64,000 nucleotides of DNA from Anastrepha obliqua (Eukaryota; Arthropoda; Insecta; Diptera; Tephritidae). Location of the stretch: positions 73,286,001-73,350,000 of the forward strand of contig NC_072895.1 in assembly GCF_027943255.1 (NCBI RefSeq), read 5' to 3'. This document shows positions 34,300-45,186 of the stretch, in pieces (the first letter of the stretch is position 1; every line of letters starts with the position of its first letter). The notes beneath the pieces are model-generated. The model searched no databases. It had not been told where the DNA came from and saw only the letters and a list, made by a program, of their open reading frames with translations. The position numbers and the translations under genes are program-made.

Positions 34300-34830
34300 G
34301 GCAAGTGATCACCGAACGCTGTGAGAGCGATCACTGTAGTTAACAGCGATAATGACATCAAACTCATACTACTTTATATCCCAGTAGTTGTAAAGCAAGT
34401 GCCAAGGCGAATTTATTACAGGTGACAGCAAACACATATAAGTAAAACCCTACATGTATTTGTTGTTGCGTTTGGTGCAAGCATCACGTCAAAATCAGCA
34501 AGCTAATGTAAACATACGAATGTAAACATACCAATACATACAAACAAAGCATATCATTTTGACGTAAGCCATACCTACAGCGAAAAATTCAGCTGGGTGA
34601 ATGCTGTCACCTTGATAAATCCACCTTGGCAAGTGCGAACCAATTGCCGTGACAGCGATCAGCGGATAACAACAGCAAAGACATCATTCGCATAAACCTA
34701 ATTGTTCGAAAACAAGCATGGGTGAACTAATGCGAAAGCGATCAGTGCATTTAGCAGCAAACGACTCCAATACAAGTTTGATTGAATAATTGTGAGAGCA
34801 AACAGAGCAGCTAACAGCGAGATGGGGCAG
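34300..34830. repeat. Degenerate tandem array around GTGAGAGCGATCA units
   Basis: Related units occur at about 34318 (GTGAGAGCGATCACTGTAGT then TAACAGCGATAATGACATCA), 34650 (GTGACAGCGATCAGCGGATA then ACAACAGCAAAGACATCATT), 34729 (GCGAAAGCGATCAGTGCATT then TAGCAGCAAACGACTCCA) and 34792 (GTGAGAGCAAACAGAGCAGC then TAACAGCGAG). Spacing is irregular (about 60-80 bp in the right part), and the left part is split by the element at 34401-34630. It looks like an old minisatellite. Confidence 0.5.
34401..34630. mobile_element. 230-bp MITE with 4-bp flanking repeat AAGT
   Basis: Inverted termini of about 28 bp: GCCAAGGCGAATTTATTACA continuing GGTGACAGC on the left, and the complement of GCCAAGGTGGATTTATCAAG continuing GTGACAGC on the right (34603-34630). 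AAGT flanks both ends (34397-34400, 34631-34634). The interior is non-coding. It sits within the degenerate tandem array, whose sequence resumes directly after it. The superfamily is not assigned. Confidence 0.7.
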
Positions 34831-35734
34831 AGAGCGAGGTTCAGCTTGCAACTAGACCACTTGGCAGATTACTCGGGTTGTAAAAAGGAAAACAATATTT
34901 TAAGAGATCTTTGTAAAAACGCTTTCATTTAATAAAGTTTATATTTCATAAAATAATTGTGTTGAATTAAACTTATAATTTATATATTTACTTCTAACGA
35001 ACTATTATACTTTTTATTTCTTCCGAAAGAATAATATTTTATTCCCTAAAATGGCAAAAAAATCCCAGCGGTATGATTTATGAAAAGTATGTAAACTGTA
35101 AAATAAATCCATCACAACAAGAAGTCAAAATAAAGGCTAAAATGTCGCTTTCCAGAAGTAGTTCGAATTGAAATGAAGTCCGGGACCATTGAAGAAAAAC
35201 TTATCCGTTGCGTCAAACTGATTTAGCGGCATTGAACAACGCTGAGTTTTTAAACGTCTGCAAAAATGTATCTATCTAATATTATGTCAAGGGAAAATCC
35301 ACCATATCCGCTAGCTATAAAACCGGAAGTAAAATATTGTAATTTTTTGCTCGACAATGAAAGTTTATGGTTCTACTTTAGATTTCAGAAATCACAAATA
35401 TTAGAATTAGAATACAACTATTTTACTAAGCCTGACATTGATTAAAAAAAAGCCAAAATCATTAATGAGTTGAATTATTAGGGCGCACATTACAAGAGCA
35501 ATATTTATACTATTAAAAAAAAACGTTGAGTTGTACAAAACAACATTTTATTTGCTTCAGAATAATAAAATCTTTGTTTTGTGTTATCCGATATGTATAA
35601 ATCATTTTAGCGAACATTTCCAGTCCTACGAACTTAGCGTTAAGATTAACAAAACTGTTATTTTAAACACCATTTTTGTAACCCCTCTCTTTATTCTATA
35701 AATCATCATTTGTCAAGTAGACTGTAGAAGCTGT
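34831..35734. other. No gene recognised
   Basis: AT-rich DNA without recognised coding motifs or element ends. Confidence 0.35.
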
Positions 35735-36040
35735 ACGATTTTATACGATAGAACAACGCGTTAGAATTACTGAAACTTATTATGAAAATCGTAGACCTTT
35801 AAGAACAACATATAAGTGAAATTCGTAATTTTTTCGTGATTTGCGAATGAGTCACCAATTCAAGGTTGGTGAAAAATTTCAAGAAAGAACCAGTTTCTTG
35901 GATAGAAAGAGAACTGAACGTTCGGTTGAAAATATTGCTGGAACACTAACGAGCAACCTTCAACATCGGTATCTCGACGTTTTCAACAATAAGGCATTCA
36001 TGAATTCATTGTTTGAATAAAAGTAGTGATATCTGAAAGA
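35735..36040 (+). pseudogene. IS630-type transposase N-terminal remnant
   Basis: The plus strand reads EQRVRITETYYENRRSLRTT, then a frame-shifted stretch with RNFFV, RLVKNFKKEPVSW and, in another frame, RSVENIAG and QPSTSVSRRFQQ. These correspond to the DUF4817-type helix-turn-helix and linker (usual VENIAAV...SVSRRSQELGI). The catalytic domain is missing. A similar remnant lies at 59015-59290. Confidence 0.6.
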
Positions 36041-36100
36041 ATCTAAATTTTTACGTGTCTTATTTTAAAACATCTAGGTGCGTCTTTTACAATACTTTTT

Positions 36101-36125
36101 ATATACATATATATATATATATATA
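36101..36125. repeat. AT microsatellite, SINE tail
   Basis: AT units directly adjoin the AATTGGCGCG end of the minus-strand SINE at 36125, as a SINE tail would. Confidence 0.7.
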
Positions 36126-36385
36126 ATTGGCGCGTACACTATTTTTGTGTGTTTGACTGAGCACCTCCTCCTATTTGTGGCGTCTGATGTTGTTTCACAA
36201 ATGGAGGGACCTATATGGAGCTTTTTCATGACAGAAATACACTCGGAGGTTTGTCATTGCCTGCCGAGGCGCAAACGCTATTAGAAAATTATTTTTCTTC
36301 ATTTTGGCGTTTCACCGAGATTCGAACCTACGTTCTCTCTGAATTTCGAATGGTAATCACGCACCAACCCATTCGGCTACGGCGG
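36125..36385 (-). repeat. tRNA-derived SINE, full length with internal deletion
   Basis: A box TAGCCGAATGGG is at 36368-36379 and B box GGTTCGAATC at 36319-36328 (minus strand). The 3' end shows AATTGGCGCG, a 17-nt hairpin (ACACT/TGTGT) and TTTGACTGAG. The middle lacks about 40 bp compared with the copy at 6787-7090 (the segment before GGAGCTTTTTCATGAC). Confidence 0.82.
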
Positions 36386-36774
36386 TCTTACCTTTTATTA
36401 ACGAGTGTGCATATATCAAATCATATACGAATATATATTTATTAAATCATGGAATTTTAAATGAAACAAAATGCGTTGAAGTTCTTGAAGTTTCTGACTA
36501 CCACATTCCTATGAATTTCGGGAATTCTCATCATTCACTCGTCCTTAAATTATTTTCAAATCGAAATATCAATATCGCGATGTCCCACATTTATTATCCT
36601 AAAACTGAAATGGGCTTTTAAAAACCGAAATGCGGGAATTTCCGTAATTTTTTCGACACAGCTTAAAAAATGGTCTTGTAAAAAAAGCGGGATTGTTCGC
36701 TCTTAATCTTTATATGAAAAATTAGTTGATTCTACGCTAAATTTAATTGATGCCGAATGTGTTAAAATCAGTAC
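36386..36774. other. No gene recognised
   Basis: AT-rich sequence between the SINE and a transposase trace. Nothing recognised. Confidence 0.35.
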
Positions 36775-36930
36775 TCTATTCCCTCAAAGCTCCGTACACT
36801 GTGTTTAATTTATGATCTTCATAGTCATCCTGCGGAGTCCACAATTCGTCGTTTAATCCATAAACATGAGATAACTGAATCCGGTACCGATGAAACGTTG
36901 CCATTCAACTATTTGATTTGCTTCGCTGCT
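36775..36930 (+). pseudogene. Trace of a DUF4817-type helix-turn-helix
   Basis: One plus-strand frame reads HSHPAESTIRRLIHKHEITE and then SGTDETLPF. This resembles the recognition-helix segment of IS630-type transposases (PSESTIRRLVHKFEETGSV). No catalytic motif follows. The assignment rests on about 25 residues. Confidence 0.4.
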
Positions 36931-37603
36931 ACGTGAAACGTCTGACCTATGCACATAAATCATAGACGATTGCCGCTCTAAAGACTAGCGTAACGCACCT
37001 TCTTCGTAAAACTGATGTCTACTATATTACATTTATCAAATACGTCATCCAAAAGTGGTCCATTAGGTTGAGTCAGCTACTGCTGAGACATGTCGGCCAT
37101 TCGTTTGATATTGTACATATTTTTGGCAATATTGTTAACCTGCTTGTTCTATAATATTGAATTTTAGATTTTGATAACTCTATTATTCAATTCACGCATG
37201 TTGAGATAAATATGCAATGATTCCGCATTCTTTTAAGCCCATCGTAAGAAATTGCGGTAGTCTCGCATATAATGACAAAATAGGATCAATTAACACAATA
37301 CTAAAAATTGTATTCGTAGTCGTACTCAAAGAATTATTACTTTTGTTTTAGTAGTTTTTATATGTGACTTTTGCGATTTAAGGAGCAAATTCTAATTTTG
37401 CAAATTTTCTTCGTCAGCATAAAGTCGTCGTAGGAAACTTGCACGAAAGCTTACAATTTCGTATTATGAGTGGGTACAATTAAGCGCTTCTTCACGTTAG
37501 TAGCTGTTTGAGTTCATGGTTTAAAGAGATAAGTGTCGTGATCTCTTTTAAATTCTTCATGGTGCGAATTCGTCAAGAAAAGTCAAATTTGTAGAAAAAG
37601 CTT

Positions 37604-37830
37604 ATGGCTCCTGCAGCGCGATCAGGCGCCGTCTTGAAATTGTTTACATTTTTCATCAACATTTATGCAAAAATTCGATTCATAAAGTTTCAAAATTGCC
37701 ATATTCACCTGATATGCTTTAGACTGACTTTCCCAAAAAAACTTCTAAAAAGTCGCGTCGGGCGAAGATTATTTCGAAAGAGGCCTAATTTGAAGGACGT
37801 AGAATTCCGGAATATTTTGTAGCAAAGTGT
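37604..37830 (+). pseudogene. mariner transposase C-terminal trace
   Basis: Near 37690-37735 the plus strand gives KLPYSPDML, a stop, then TDFP, corresponding to the mariner signature PPYSPDLAPTDFHLF with the third catalytic Asp. The following bases read RGEDYFERG / LKDVEF in shifted frames. The rest of the gene is absent. Confidence 0.4.
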
Positions 37831-39800
37831 ATGTACATACGTACATACTCATATTCGTAGTCGTATTTCAAATTCAACCTCGATTCCAACACTTTTCTTT
37901 CGTCCTACCCTGTGATGCATACATTTTCTACTCAAATGTTAAAATGAGAAATGAGTAGGCTTTTGTATTCTTTTACAATAACACCTCTGTACGAACACAT
38001 TCACATATTAAACATGTGGCAAGAGACAAAACATTGAAAGATGAAGGGAAATGTCAACTGGCATGACAAGACAAGTCGTTATGAATGCATGAATACCGAA
38101 CTACTTGTCTATAAAATTAGTTGATATGACAGTTGGTTCAATTTTTTTCTTAGCTTAAGAGATAATTTAATATTGCTGAGAGTTTTCAAAGCTAAATTGG
38201 TTTTTGTAGCAAAATTACTTAAAAATTAGTATGAAAATTTTGAGAAACTAAATGGTTAAATTAAGGTTCTTAAATAAAGAAAAATTGAATTAATTTATCT
38301 AAAAAATTGGGAAACGTAGAAAACCTACTGTGTATATCGGATTTTTTTTATGAAAAAACCTTTAACATTTCCTGAAATAAGATTAAAATAATTAAGAAAG
38401 ATTAAAAAAAAACTAATTTTCTTATGTGAAGTCAGAGGTTCTGACCGTTTTACGTTAGATGTATGTATTTAGTGTGTCTTCTCTTTTCAAGACCAGCTCT
38501 ACCCTACATGTATTGGACTAATGTGTGACACCATTTTTAAAACAAACCGAACTGAAACTTCTGAAACTATAATACAATATATTAAAGCTGAGATTGGTTG
38601 CTTATTTCTCCGAAAAACCATATGTTCTACAAGTAGAGTTACTTGGTTTGTAGCCATACGTGGTTACCACTGGTGGAATAAACTCGCATATTTAGCTGGC
38701 CATATTGTTCACCAGAGGCTGCGGCATCTGCCCACTGATAAGGCAGGGCTCTCGTACAAGCAGAGACAAACGTCAGGGTAAGGTAAAATGATCTGCGATT
38801 CTTGCGATGGCTCTACAGCTGCTTTGGGCCGGGATTTCACATATGCCTCCACGACAGAGAAGAAGTACAATGTGACCAAAGTTCTCTACTATGAGCCGCC
38901 TTATGTGAACTGCCCTAGTCATGACAGAATCGAAAATAGTGTTTGGTAACTTCACTCTCAGATTGGGCAAGAAGAATATCTATAAAATTTTACTACGGAA
39001 TATTTTGATTGAAAATTAGCCGGTGATTAATTGTGAATTTCAATTTTCAAATAGTTTTTTTGGAATTGTTTTATAATTCAATTAATAGTAAGCGAGTTTG
39101 TTTGAGCGTGGTGTACCGTATACTTAATTCATGATCACTCATCTGAATTCCTACGTGTGAGACAACGCTCAATCATCCTTAAATCCTTTTATATGTATAA
39201 AAGTACTTATGTTAGTAATGTGAGGCTAGATATACTATGTGTTCGGCTTTTGCAAATCCTATGGTATTGTCGGCTGCCTACGAGTATGACATGATGTGCA
39301 TACATTATGCATTTAGTACGTACAGTAGGTACGTGAAATCCGTATTAATTTCAAGCAAACTGTAGATGCATAGGTATGTACTTACGCTGACACTTGACTT
39401 CTCTATTTTCTACACTGTTTTCAGAATATGCAGTTTTCTTCACTCTTTTCTTACGCTGTTACTACGTGCGCTTAAGTAAAAATCGCAAAAACCAGAAATG
39501 TAATACAATACTGACTTGAATGGTCATCCTCAAGCTGGTCTAAAAGGAATGCTGAATGTTTAAGTGGAGTTGCGGCTTTTGTCTTTTTCTGTTTCATAAA
39601 TTATTAAATAGTACAGAAATAACACATGTGCTTCGTTACAATCAGCTCAAAGCTAGTGGGGAATGTATGCCAAAGTGATTATCACTAAACTAATTTAGAA
39701 CCTTAGAAAATGCATTGAAGTTCAAGAACCTAGGCTCCAAATCCGGGATCACGATGTTTTTTCAAGTACCAAAAATGTCGATTTTAGCTGAATTATAATA
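37831..39800. other. No gene recognised
   Basis: AT-rich DNA. Open frames at 38521-38781 (plus) and 38773-38970 (minus) lie in a less AT-rich block, but no known domain was recognised. GTGTGAGACAACG-type segments are unremarkable. Confidence 0.35.
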
Positions 39801-40401
39801 ACAGGTGGCGCTAAAGTAATCCTCCTATCAGAAAATGCTATAAATTTTGCGATTGGCCCCTAATGTCAGTTCTGTTTTGACATTTGTGTAGTAAACACAT
39901 GCGAAATACACGTTATTAACAATGTTACGCTACACTGCTCCAGAACGCGGAATATTGCTGACTATTTATTTGACCAATAACACTGCCCTGCATCGGTTTT
40001 GCGAATAAGATGGGACCTAGTGATCTCGAAGGGAATTTTCGCGCTAAGCACGAATCCGAGTTCAAAAATTTTCCATCACGTCAGGTTTTCGAGAAAAAGG
40101 GGGTTGAAACCCCTAAAAATAGCGTATTTGGCCATTTTTCAAAAATTGTGGAGCAGAACCCTGACGTGCTACGATCTTTGTTATTGTCAGTAATTGAAGG
40201 TTGAACTTTGCTCTTTGAAATAAGCCCAAACAAAAATTGTTCGCATGCACCCTTAGAGTAGGGGGTGTACTTATGTATACGGGGGTAGGGAAAAAAATGA
40301 ACATCGGAACTTATCTAGATCCACAAGAAGAATCAAAGTTTTTCATTTTTTTTTTAAATTACAGCCAAAAAACATCGCAAGGTTACTTTTGCGCCACCTT
40401 G
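39801..40401 (+). mobile_element. TA-flanked non-autonomous element with foreign interior
   Basis: Ends are ACAGGTGGCGCTAAAGTAAT on the left and the complement of CAAGGTGGCGCAAAAGTAAC on the right, with TA on both sides (39799-39800, 40402-40403). Just inside the left end is the start of a transposase (MLRYTAPERGILLTIYLTNN). It then breaks off at a stop and is followed by about 350 bp unrelated to any transposase. The structure is that of an internally deleted, filler-containing DNA transposon. Confidence 0.75.
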
Positions 40402-40532
40402 TATGTTCTCCTTTTGCCGTGAAAAAAACACAGTGCGACTGTGCCACGTTAAAAAAACTTAAAATAGCCCTTATAAAATAGACTCATGCGATCAGGCATA
40501 AATAAAAATAGAGTACAAGTAAACTATTTATT

Positions 40533-41225
40533 TTATTTAAAATACATATTCAAAGAATTCAATAAGCGAACTTTTGAACATGCAAAATCTATCTCAATAA
40601 ATTTAGAGATTTTATTATACTCAATAAGAGTTCTAGTAATAGGAGCATTTCGAGCATAATGAGATTTTGAGAGACCAATAAAGAAGAGCTCCGAACTATG
40701 AAGAGCTCTGTCCGGAATATTAAAGAAAAGCCTCTCAGGAAGCACGGGATAATCAACAGCATCAAATCGAAAATGAAAGACAGAGGTAAGATTATTCTCT
40801 TGTTCTGCAATGACTTTAAGCTAATCAATAAACATTGAGCAAGAGAGCAACATCCGAGAAGTGTAAATTACGCAACACAAAATGAAATAACAATTTCTGG
40901 ATTTGTTCAATTCTAGTAGAATGACACGCATAATACGAAGACCAAATTGAATTTGGAATGCACGTATGTATACGAATGCTTCAGCGTATAGGGTCGGAGA
41001 AATTGGAGCTACGACGCCTAACAGAAGCGAACATGGCGTAAGATTTGGTAATAATACAATTTATATGACTAGCAAGGCTAAGGTTCGAATCGAATATTAC
41101 ACCCAAGACTTTTATTTTAGGCAAATTTATTCATTAATATTGCATGGGAAATCCGATTAAAAGCCTTAGAAAAGTCGGTATTAAAGATGTCAACCGGCTA
41201 CCCTGATTGGAAAGCAGCTAAATTA
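40533..41225 (-). pseudogene. BS/CR1-like reverse transcriptase remnant
   Basis: On the minus strand, from 41220 downward: VDIFNTDFSKAFNRISHAIL (RT domain, usual YTDFSKAFD), then a jump by internal deletion to LGVIFDSNLSLASHINCII, TKSYAMFASVRRRSSNFSDP, SSYYACHSTRIEQIQKLLF, HFVLRN and the C-terminal frames 40589-40828 and 40533-40745 (DYPVLPERLFFNIPDRALHS, SHYARNAPITRTLIEYNKIS). This order is typical of the 3' half of Jockey-superfamily BS/CR1-like elements. The YADD box lies in the deletion. Frame changes make it inactive. Confidence 0.72.
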
Positions 41226-41499
41226 GACATTCTAGAGCGTGCTGAAAAGAAGACATGCTGCTTCAGACACACCATTTTCTTGGCAGCAAAAAAACCTTTC
41301 CTGGATGATCCGTTCAAAAAGCTTTCCGTGGCGGAAAGCTTTGAAATATGTCTATAGTTGCTAATATAATTTGTATTACTACTCCTGAAAAGAGGTGAAG
41401 GAAAGCCAATTTTCAGGCAGCAATAAATGTACTCGTAGTGGAAAGAATCACACTATTTGAACAAAACAGCAGACGAACCATCAATATCATGCAATAGGA

Positions 41500-42290
41500 A
41501 CGGTTGTAGAAATTGTGCAAAAGGCTATAAGCACGTGAAAGTCTGCAAGAAAGTTTTGCGCTAGGGTCATCTTAGAATCACAGAAAATGGGAAGGTCTCC
41601 GGCGGTGTACCACAAGGACTAGTGCTGGGAACGTCATGTACGATATAGTTTTGAAGGAAATCGCCGAATTTGTGGGATACACTCCTGATATTGCCCTGGT
41701 TGTAGTTGATAGAAAACTTGACCTCTTAAATGAAAAAGTGCAACGATGATGCAGCGACAGTGTAAAAATGGCTAAACGAGGCTAAGTTAAAATTATCAGG
41801 TCATAAAACCGAAGCAGGTCTAATAAGTGCTGGAGGGCGAAAGTGCTTTGAAATGAAAATAGTCTGAAACTTTGTTTCCTTTGTTGCATTTCAGAAATAC
41901 AAGTTTCAAGGCGGCTCCGGTGCCCTGACGCGACTAATCTCTAATAAAAGAAGGCCCCAGGGAAATCGCAGATGATTGTGGTTGCCGTCCCCACAATTCC
42001 GGTGACAGCAGCGGTAGGATCAGTGGAAAAGCGGGCATTCGACCTACACACTCCAACACTCCTACAGACACCAACTATCACATTTCGCAGTTGCTCAGCG
42101 GACATGGCTGTTTTCGGGAATACCTGCACCGTTTTCAGCTGGCAGATAGCCTTTTCTATCTAAACTGCGCGAATACTGACGAAAACGCAGAACACGTAAT
42201 TTTTTGTTGCGACCGCTGCAGAGAGGAACGAGCTATTCTCGAACAAGCCCTGGGTCATCAATCATCATCATAGTGAAATGCAGTCCAAAC
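41500..42290 (+). pseudogene. R1-like non-LTR retrotransposon remnant
   Basis: The plus strand shows KVSGGVPQGLVLGT (RT motif), SFEGN..., then APDIALVVVDRKLDLL in a shifted frame (the YADD region has become VVVD), WLNEAKLKLSGHKTE and, after a deletion, LSGHGCFREYLHRFQLADSL, FYLNCANTDENAEHVIFCCD and REERAILEQALG. The last block is the CxxC...H...C C terminus typical of R1. It is heavily decayed. Confidence 0.7.
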
Positions 42291-42645
42291 GTTCGCATCT
42301 ACAATCAATGAGTTTTATTGATTGGGAAGGCAAGTCGATGCAGCAACAATTACAGCAGCATCTGTAATGAAAAGCACACACTTTTGAGTGAAAAACTCAC
42401 TGCACTATCGAACAGAAGACAAGACGGTAGTGGGTTAATGTAACACTACTGCAACTTTTCCGATGTTTTCTTTGCTTTAGAACCACCTATGAACACAGTG
42501 GGCGTAATTGGGACTATCGACGGCGTATTGCCTTCATATGCTGGCAGGAGCGGAATCTGGATGCAGGTACCATAAACGCGGCTTTAACCAGATGTTCTAC
42601 TTTTGTGATCCCAGGGTAGAATTTAGCCAAGATGGGAGGATTGCA
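42291..42645. other. No gene recognised; possibly retrotransposon 3' remains
   Basis: This could be the 3' untranslated part of the preceding R1-like remnant. No motif was recognised. Confidence 0.3.
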
Positions 42646-43482
42646 CAAGATGTGTTCAAAAAGTATCGTCAATTTTGAATTGTCGCAGGCTACGTATATT
42701 CGAATTTCGATTTTTTTGTGGCGATATGTTGGTACTCATGTCAGCTGCTTTGCTTGCACGTGTTGTGTATGTAACAAATTTTGTGTGAAAAACGAAACTA
42801 AGTGTGCGGGTACATTCCTATTGTTGGCTATGTCATACGGAGAAGCTACTTTGGATCAAAGCAACGTTTATCGATGGTTCAAAATGTTCTCAGAAGGTCG
42901 AGAAGATGTGAACGACGGTAAGCGTGCCGGACGCCCGAGCACTTCGAGCACTTTGCTTACCGTTTTCTTCGATTGTAGGGGGGTTGTGCATTATGAGTAC
43001 TTGCCACAGGATAAAACGGCCAATAAGGAATATTACCTGCGCAATTTGTGCGAAGCAATCCACCAGAAACGCCTGGATTTGTGAAAGAACAAAAATTGGA
43101 TCTTGCATCACGATAACGCCCCTGCTCACACATCGTTGCTTGTACGCGACTTTTTGGCCAAAAACAACACATGAATGATGCCACAGCCACCGTATTCCCC
43201 AGATCTGGCTCCTGTGACCTTTTCTTGTTCCCGAAACTAAAGAGGCCCATGAAAGGACGACGCTACGCTACGATTGACGAGATAACGACGGCATCTTAGG
43301 AGGAGCTAAACAAAATAAAAAAAAATGATTTTTTCAAGTGCTTCGAAGATTGGAAAAAACGTTGGCACAAGTGCATAATATCTCATGGGGATTACTTTGA
43401 AGGGGGCAAAATAGATATTAATGAATAAATAAATAATTTTTGAAAAAACACAAAACTCGCGATACTTTTTAAACACACCTCG
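42646..43482 (+). mobile_element. mariner element with internal deletion
   Basis: The 837-bp element has terminal inverted repeats CAAGATGTGTTCAAAAAGTA / complement of CGAGGTGTGTTTAAAAAGTA. TA follows the right end (43483-43484); the left flank is CA, probably a mutated TA. The transposase inside joins the N-terminal DNA-binding region directly to the middle of the catalytic domain. Full-length mariners are about 1.3 kb, so roughly 450 bp are missing. Confidence 0.85.
42830..43430 (+). pseudogene. mariner transposase pseudogene
   Basis: The frame 42632-43084 contains the helix-turn-helix part YGEATLDQSNVYRWFKMFSE and GREDVNDGKRAGRPSTSST. It is fused to LLTVFFDCRGVVHYEYLPQD, KTANKEYYLRNLCEAIHQKR. 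The stretch with the first catalytic Asp (usual ITGDES) and QWK is deleted at this junction. After a stop at 43082 it continues with NWILHHDNAPAHTSLLVRDF (second Asp) and PQPPYSPDLAP (third Asp), then frameshifts and WKKRWHKCIIS in decayed form. It matches the mariner family of the D,D34D type. Confidence 0.82.
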
Positions 43483-43689
43483 TATAGTATAAGATAGAGC
43501 GTACCCCCATAGAAGACAGTTGAAAATTGGACTTAAAGAATCGACTAAAAGATTTTTTGTTGCCGAAGAAAGCTGAATTTTTACTTTTCTTGAATTTGCG
43601 GGGAAATTTGTTTTTTTTTAGTTCAAAGTTTAATCAGTGTAGCAATATGTCAGTGTACTTTATGTGACATTGTTTGTTCATAATAATTT

Positions 43690-44165
43690 ATTGAAAATCG
43701 AAAAACAAAAAAAAGAACAAGTTAGTCAAGACTGCTCAAAATATAGTGCGTTTATTGTATCTAAATTTGTGATGAAATGTTGGGAAAGTGAAGAAAATTG
43801 TTATGGAGAATCGTCGAATCACAACTAGAGAAGTTGCTGAGGATGTCGGTTGGCAGATTTGCTTAAAAGAGTCATAACTGGTGAGGAATGCTGGGATATG
43901 GTTATGACATCGAAACCAAAGCCCAAATTTTTCCAATGGAATAGTCTAGGAGAGCTAAGAATCGATAGCAGAAAATCGCCGAACACGTAAAACACTTGTC
44001 TTATTTGTTCCTCTCACAAAAAAACTAAACATGCTATGTTGCTAAAACCGTGAACATATCTTCGAGACGAGAGTACCAACATAGAAAAAAAAATAATAAT
44101 CGAAAGTCGAATGTACATATCCCGCGAAATTTGAAAATTCGCCTTATTTTTTTAACAAACCTCGT
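43690..44165 (+). pseudogene. Second mariner remnant
   Basis: The plus strand reads IVMENRRITTREVAEDVGWQ, then after an internal deletion EECWDMV / GYGYDIETKAQIFPME (usual DESWVYGYDIETK). The first catalytic Asp-Glu is altered (GEE in place of GDE). The sequence soon ends with AACAAACCTCGTA near 44150-44165, which looks like a right terminal inverted repeat of a mariner. The left end was not found. Confidence 0.65.
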
Positions 44166-44539
44166 ATGTGCTGCGTTACGTGTTTGGCGGGCTCTTCCTT
44201 TATAAACGAGGTTTGGTATTTTGGTATTAAGGCCCTAATAACCTAAACTGCTGTTTTTTACTATACTCTTTGTTGGATAATGTATAAAGGACCACACTTT
44301 CTTTTGTGTAAGAAAAAAATGCACAATACAGTGAGTAACTTGTTGCCGCTGACCATTATTTTAAGCCACCTGCATCCGCTTTTGAAAGCAAATGAAATTA
44401 TCGAAATTATCGACTATCATTGAGTTAAAAGAACTTTCTGTAAATAAATTCGATTTAGTTTTTTCTAAAGTTACTAGTTCGCGTCAGTTTGATTTGATTG
44501 AATCTAAGGTGAATCTAACCATTTGCATAGAAAAACAGG

Positions 44540-44549
44540 GCGGGTCGAT
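44540..44549. repeat. Target-site duplication of truncated RTE, left
   Basis: GCGGGTCGAT is repeated at 45177-45186 on the other side of the RTE fragment. Confidence 0.8.
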
Positions 44550-45176
44550 CTTCTTCTTCTTCTCTTGATTGACGTGATAATCGCTTACGCGCTCCAGTCG
44601 TTTCTTTCTCGTGCTATCCGGCGCTAGTTGGATGCCCCAAGTGAATTCAAGACTCTCACCACCTGATCTTTCCAACGCAGATGAGACCTTCCTCGTCTTC
44701 TGTTGGTACCCAGCCGGAGCTTTTGTATCCATTCGGACGACATGACAAAGTAGCCGCTAGATCTTATTCGCTGGGCTATGTCTATGTCGTCGTAAAGCTC
44801 ATACAGCTCATCGTGCCCTCGCCTGCGATATTCGCCGTTGCCAACGTGCAAAGGTCCAAAAATCTTACGCAGAATCTTTCTCTCGAACACTCCAAGCGTC
44901 GCTTTATCGGATGTTGTCATCGTCCAAGCTTCTGCGCCATACGTTAGGACGGGCATGGTGAGATCCTTTAGAGAGTGTTGGTTTTGTTCTTCGGGAATGA
45001 GGACTTTACTACTCAATTGCCTACTCAGTCCAGAGTAGCACTTGTTGGCAAGAGAGATTTTCCATTAGATTTCAAGGCTGGCATTGTTATAAGTGTTAAT
45101 GCTGGTTCCTAAAAAAACGAAGTTTTTTTACAGACCCACTCGCTTTGCTTTTTTATCGAGTTTGGAAAAGCCAAAT
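44550..45176 (-). mobile_element. 5'-truncated RTE retrotransposon
   Basis: The minus-strand copy starts within the reverse transcriptase C-terminal region and runs to the 3' end: SSKVLIPEEQN, MPVLTYGAEAWTMTTSDKAT, LGVFERKILRKIFGPLHVGN and GEYRRRGHDELYELYDDIDI, then frame-shifted codons and a CTTCTTCTTCTTCTC tail (44549-44563, plus-strand view). It is clearly the same family as the full-length element at 28287-31555, with small deletions and a lost reading frame near 44750. Perfect 10-bp duplications flank it. Confidence 0.88.
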
Positions 45177-45186
45177 GCGGGTCGAT
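45177..45186. repeat. Target-site duplication of truncated RTE, right
   Basis: GCGGGTCGAT, identical to 44540-44549. Confidence 0.8.

Noticed and set aside
38521..38970. Open frames in a less AT-rich block
   Set aside because: Neither strand gives a recognisable retrotransposon, transposase or host motif.
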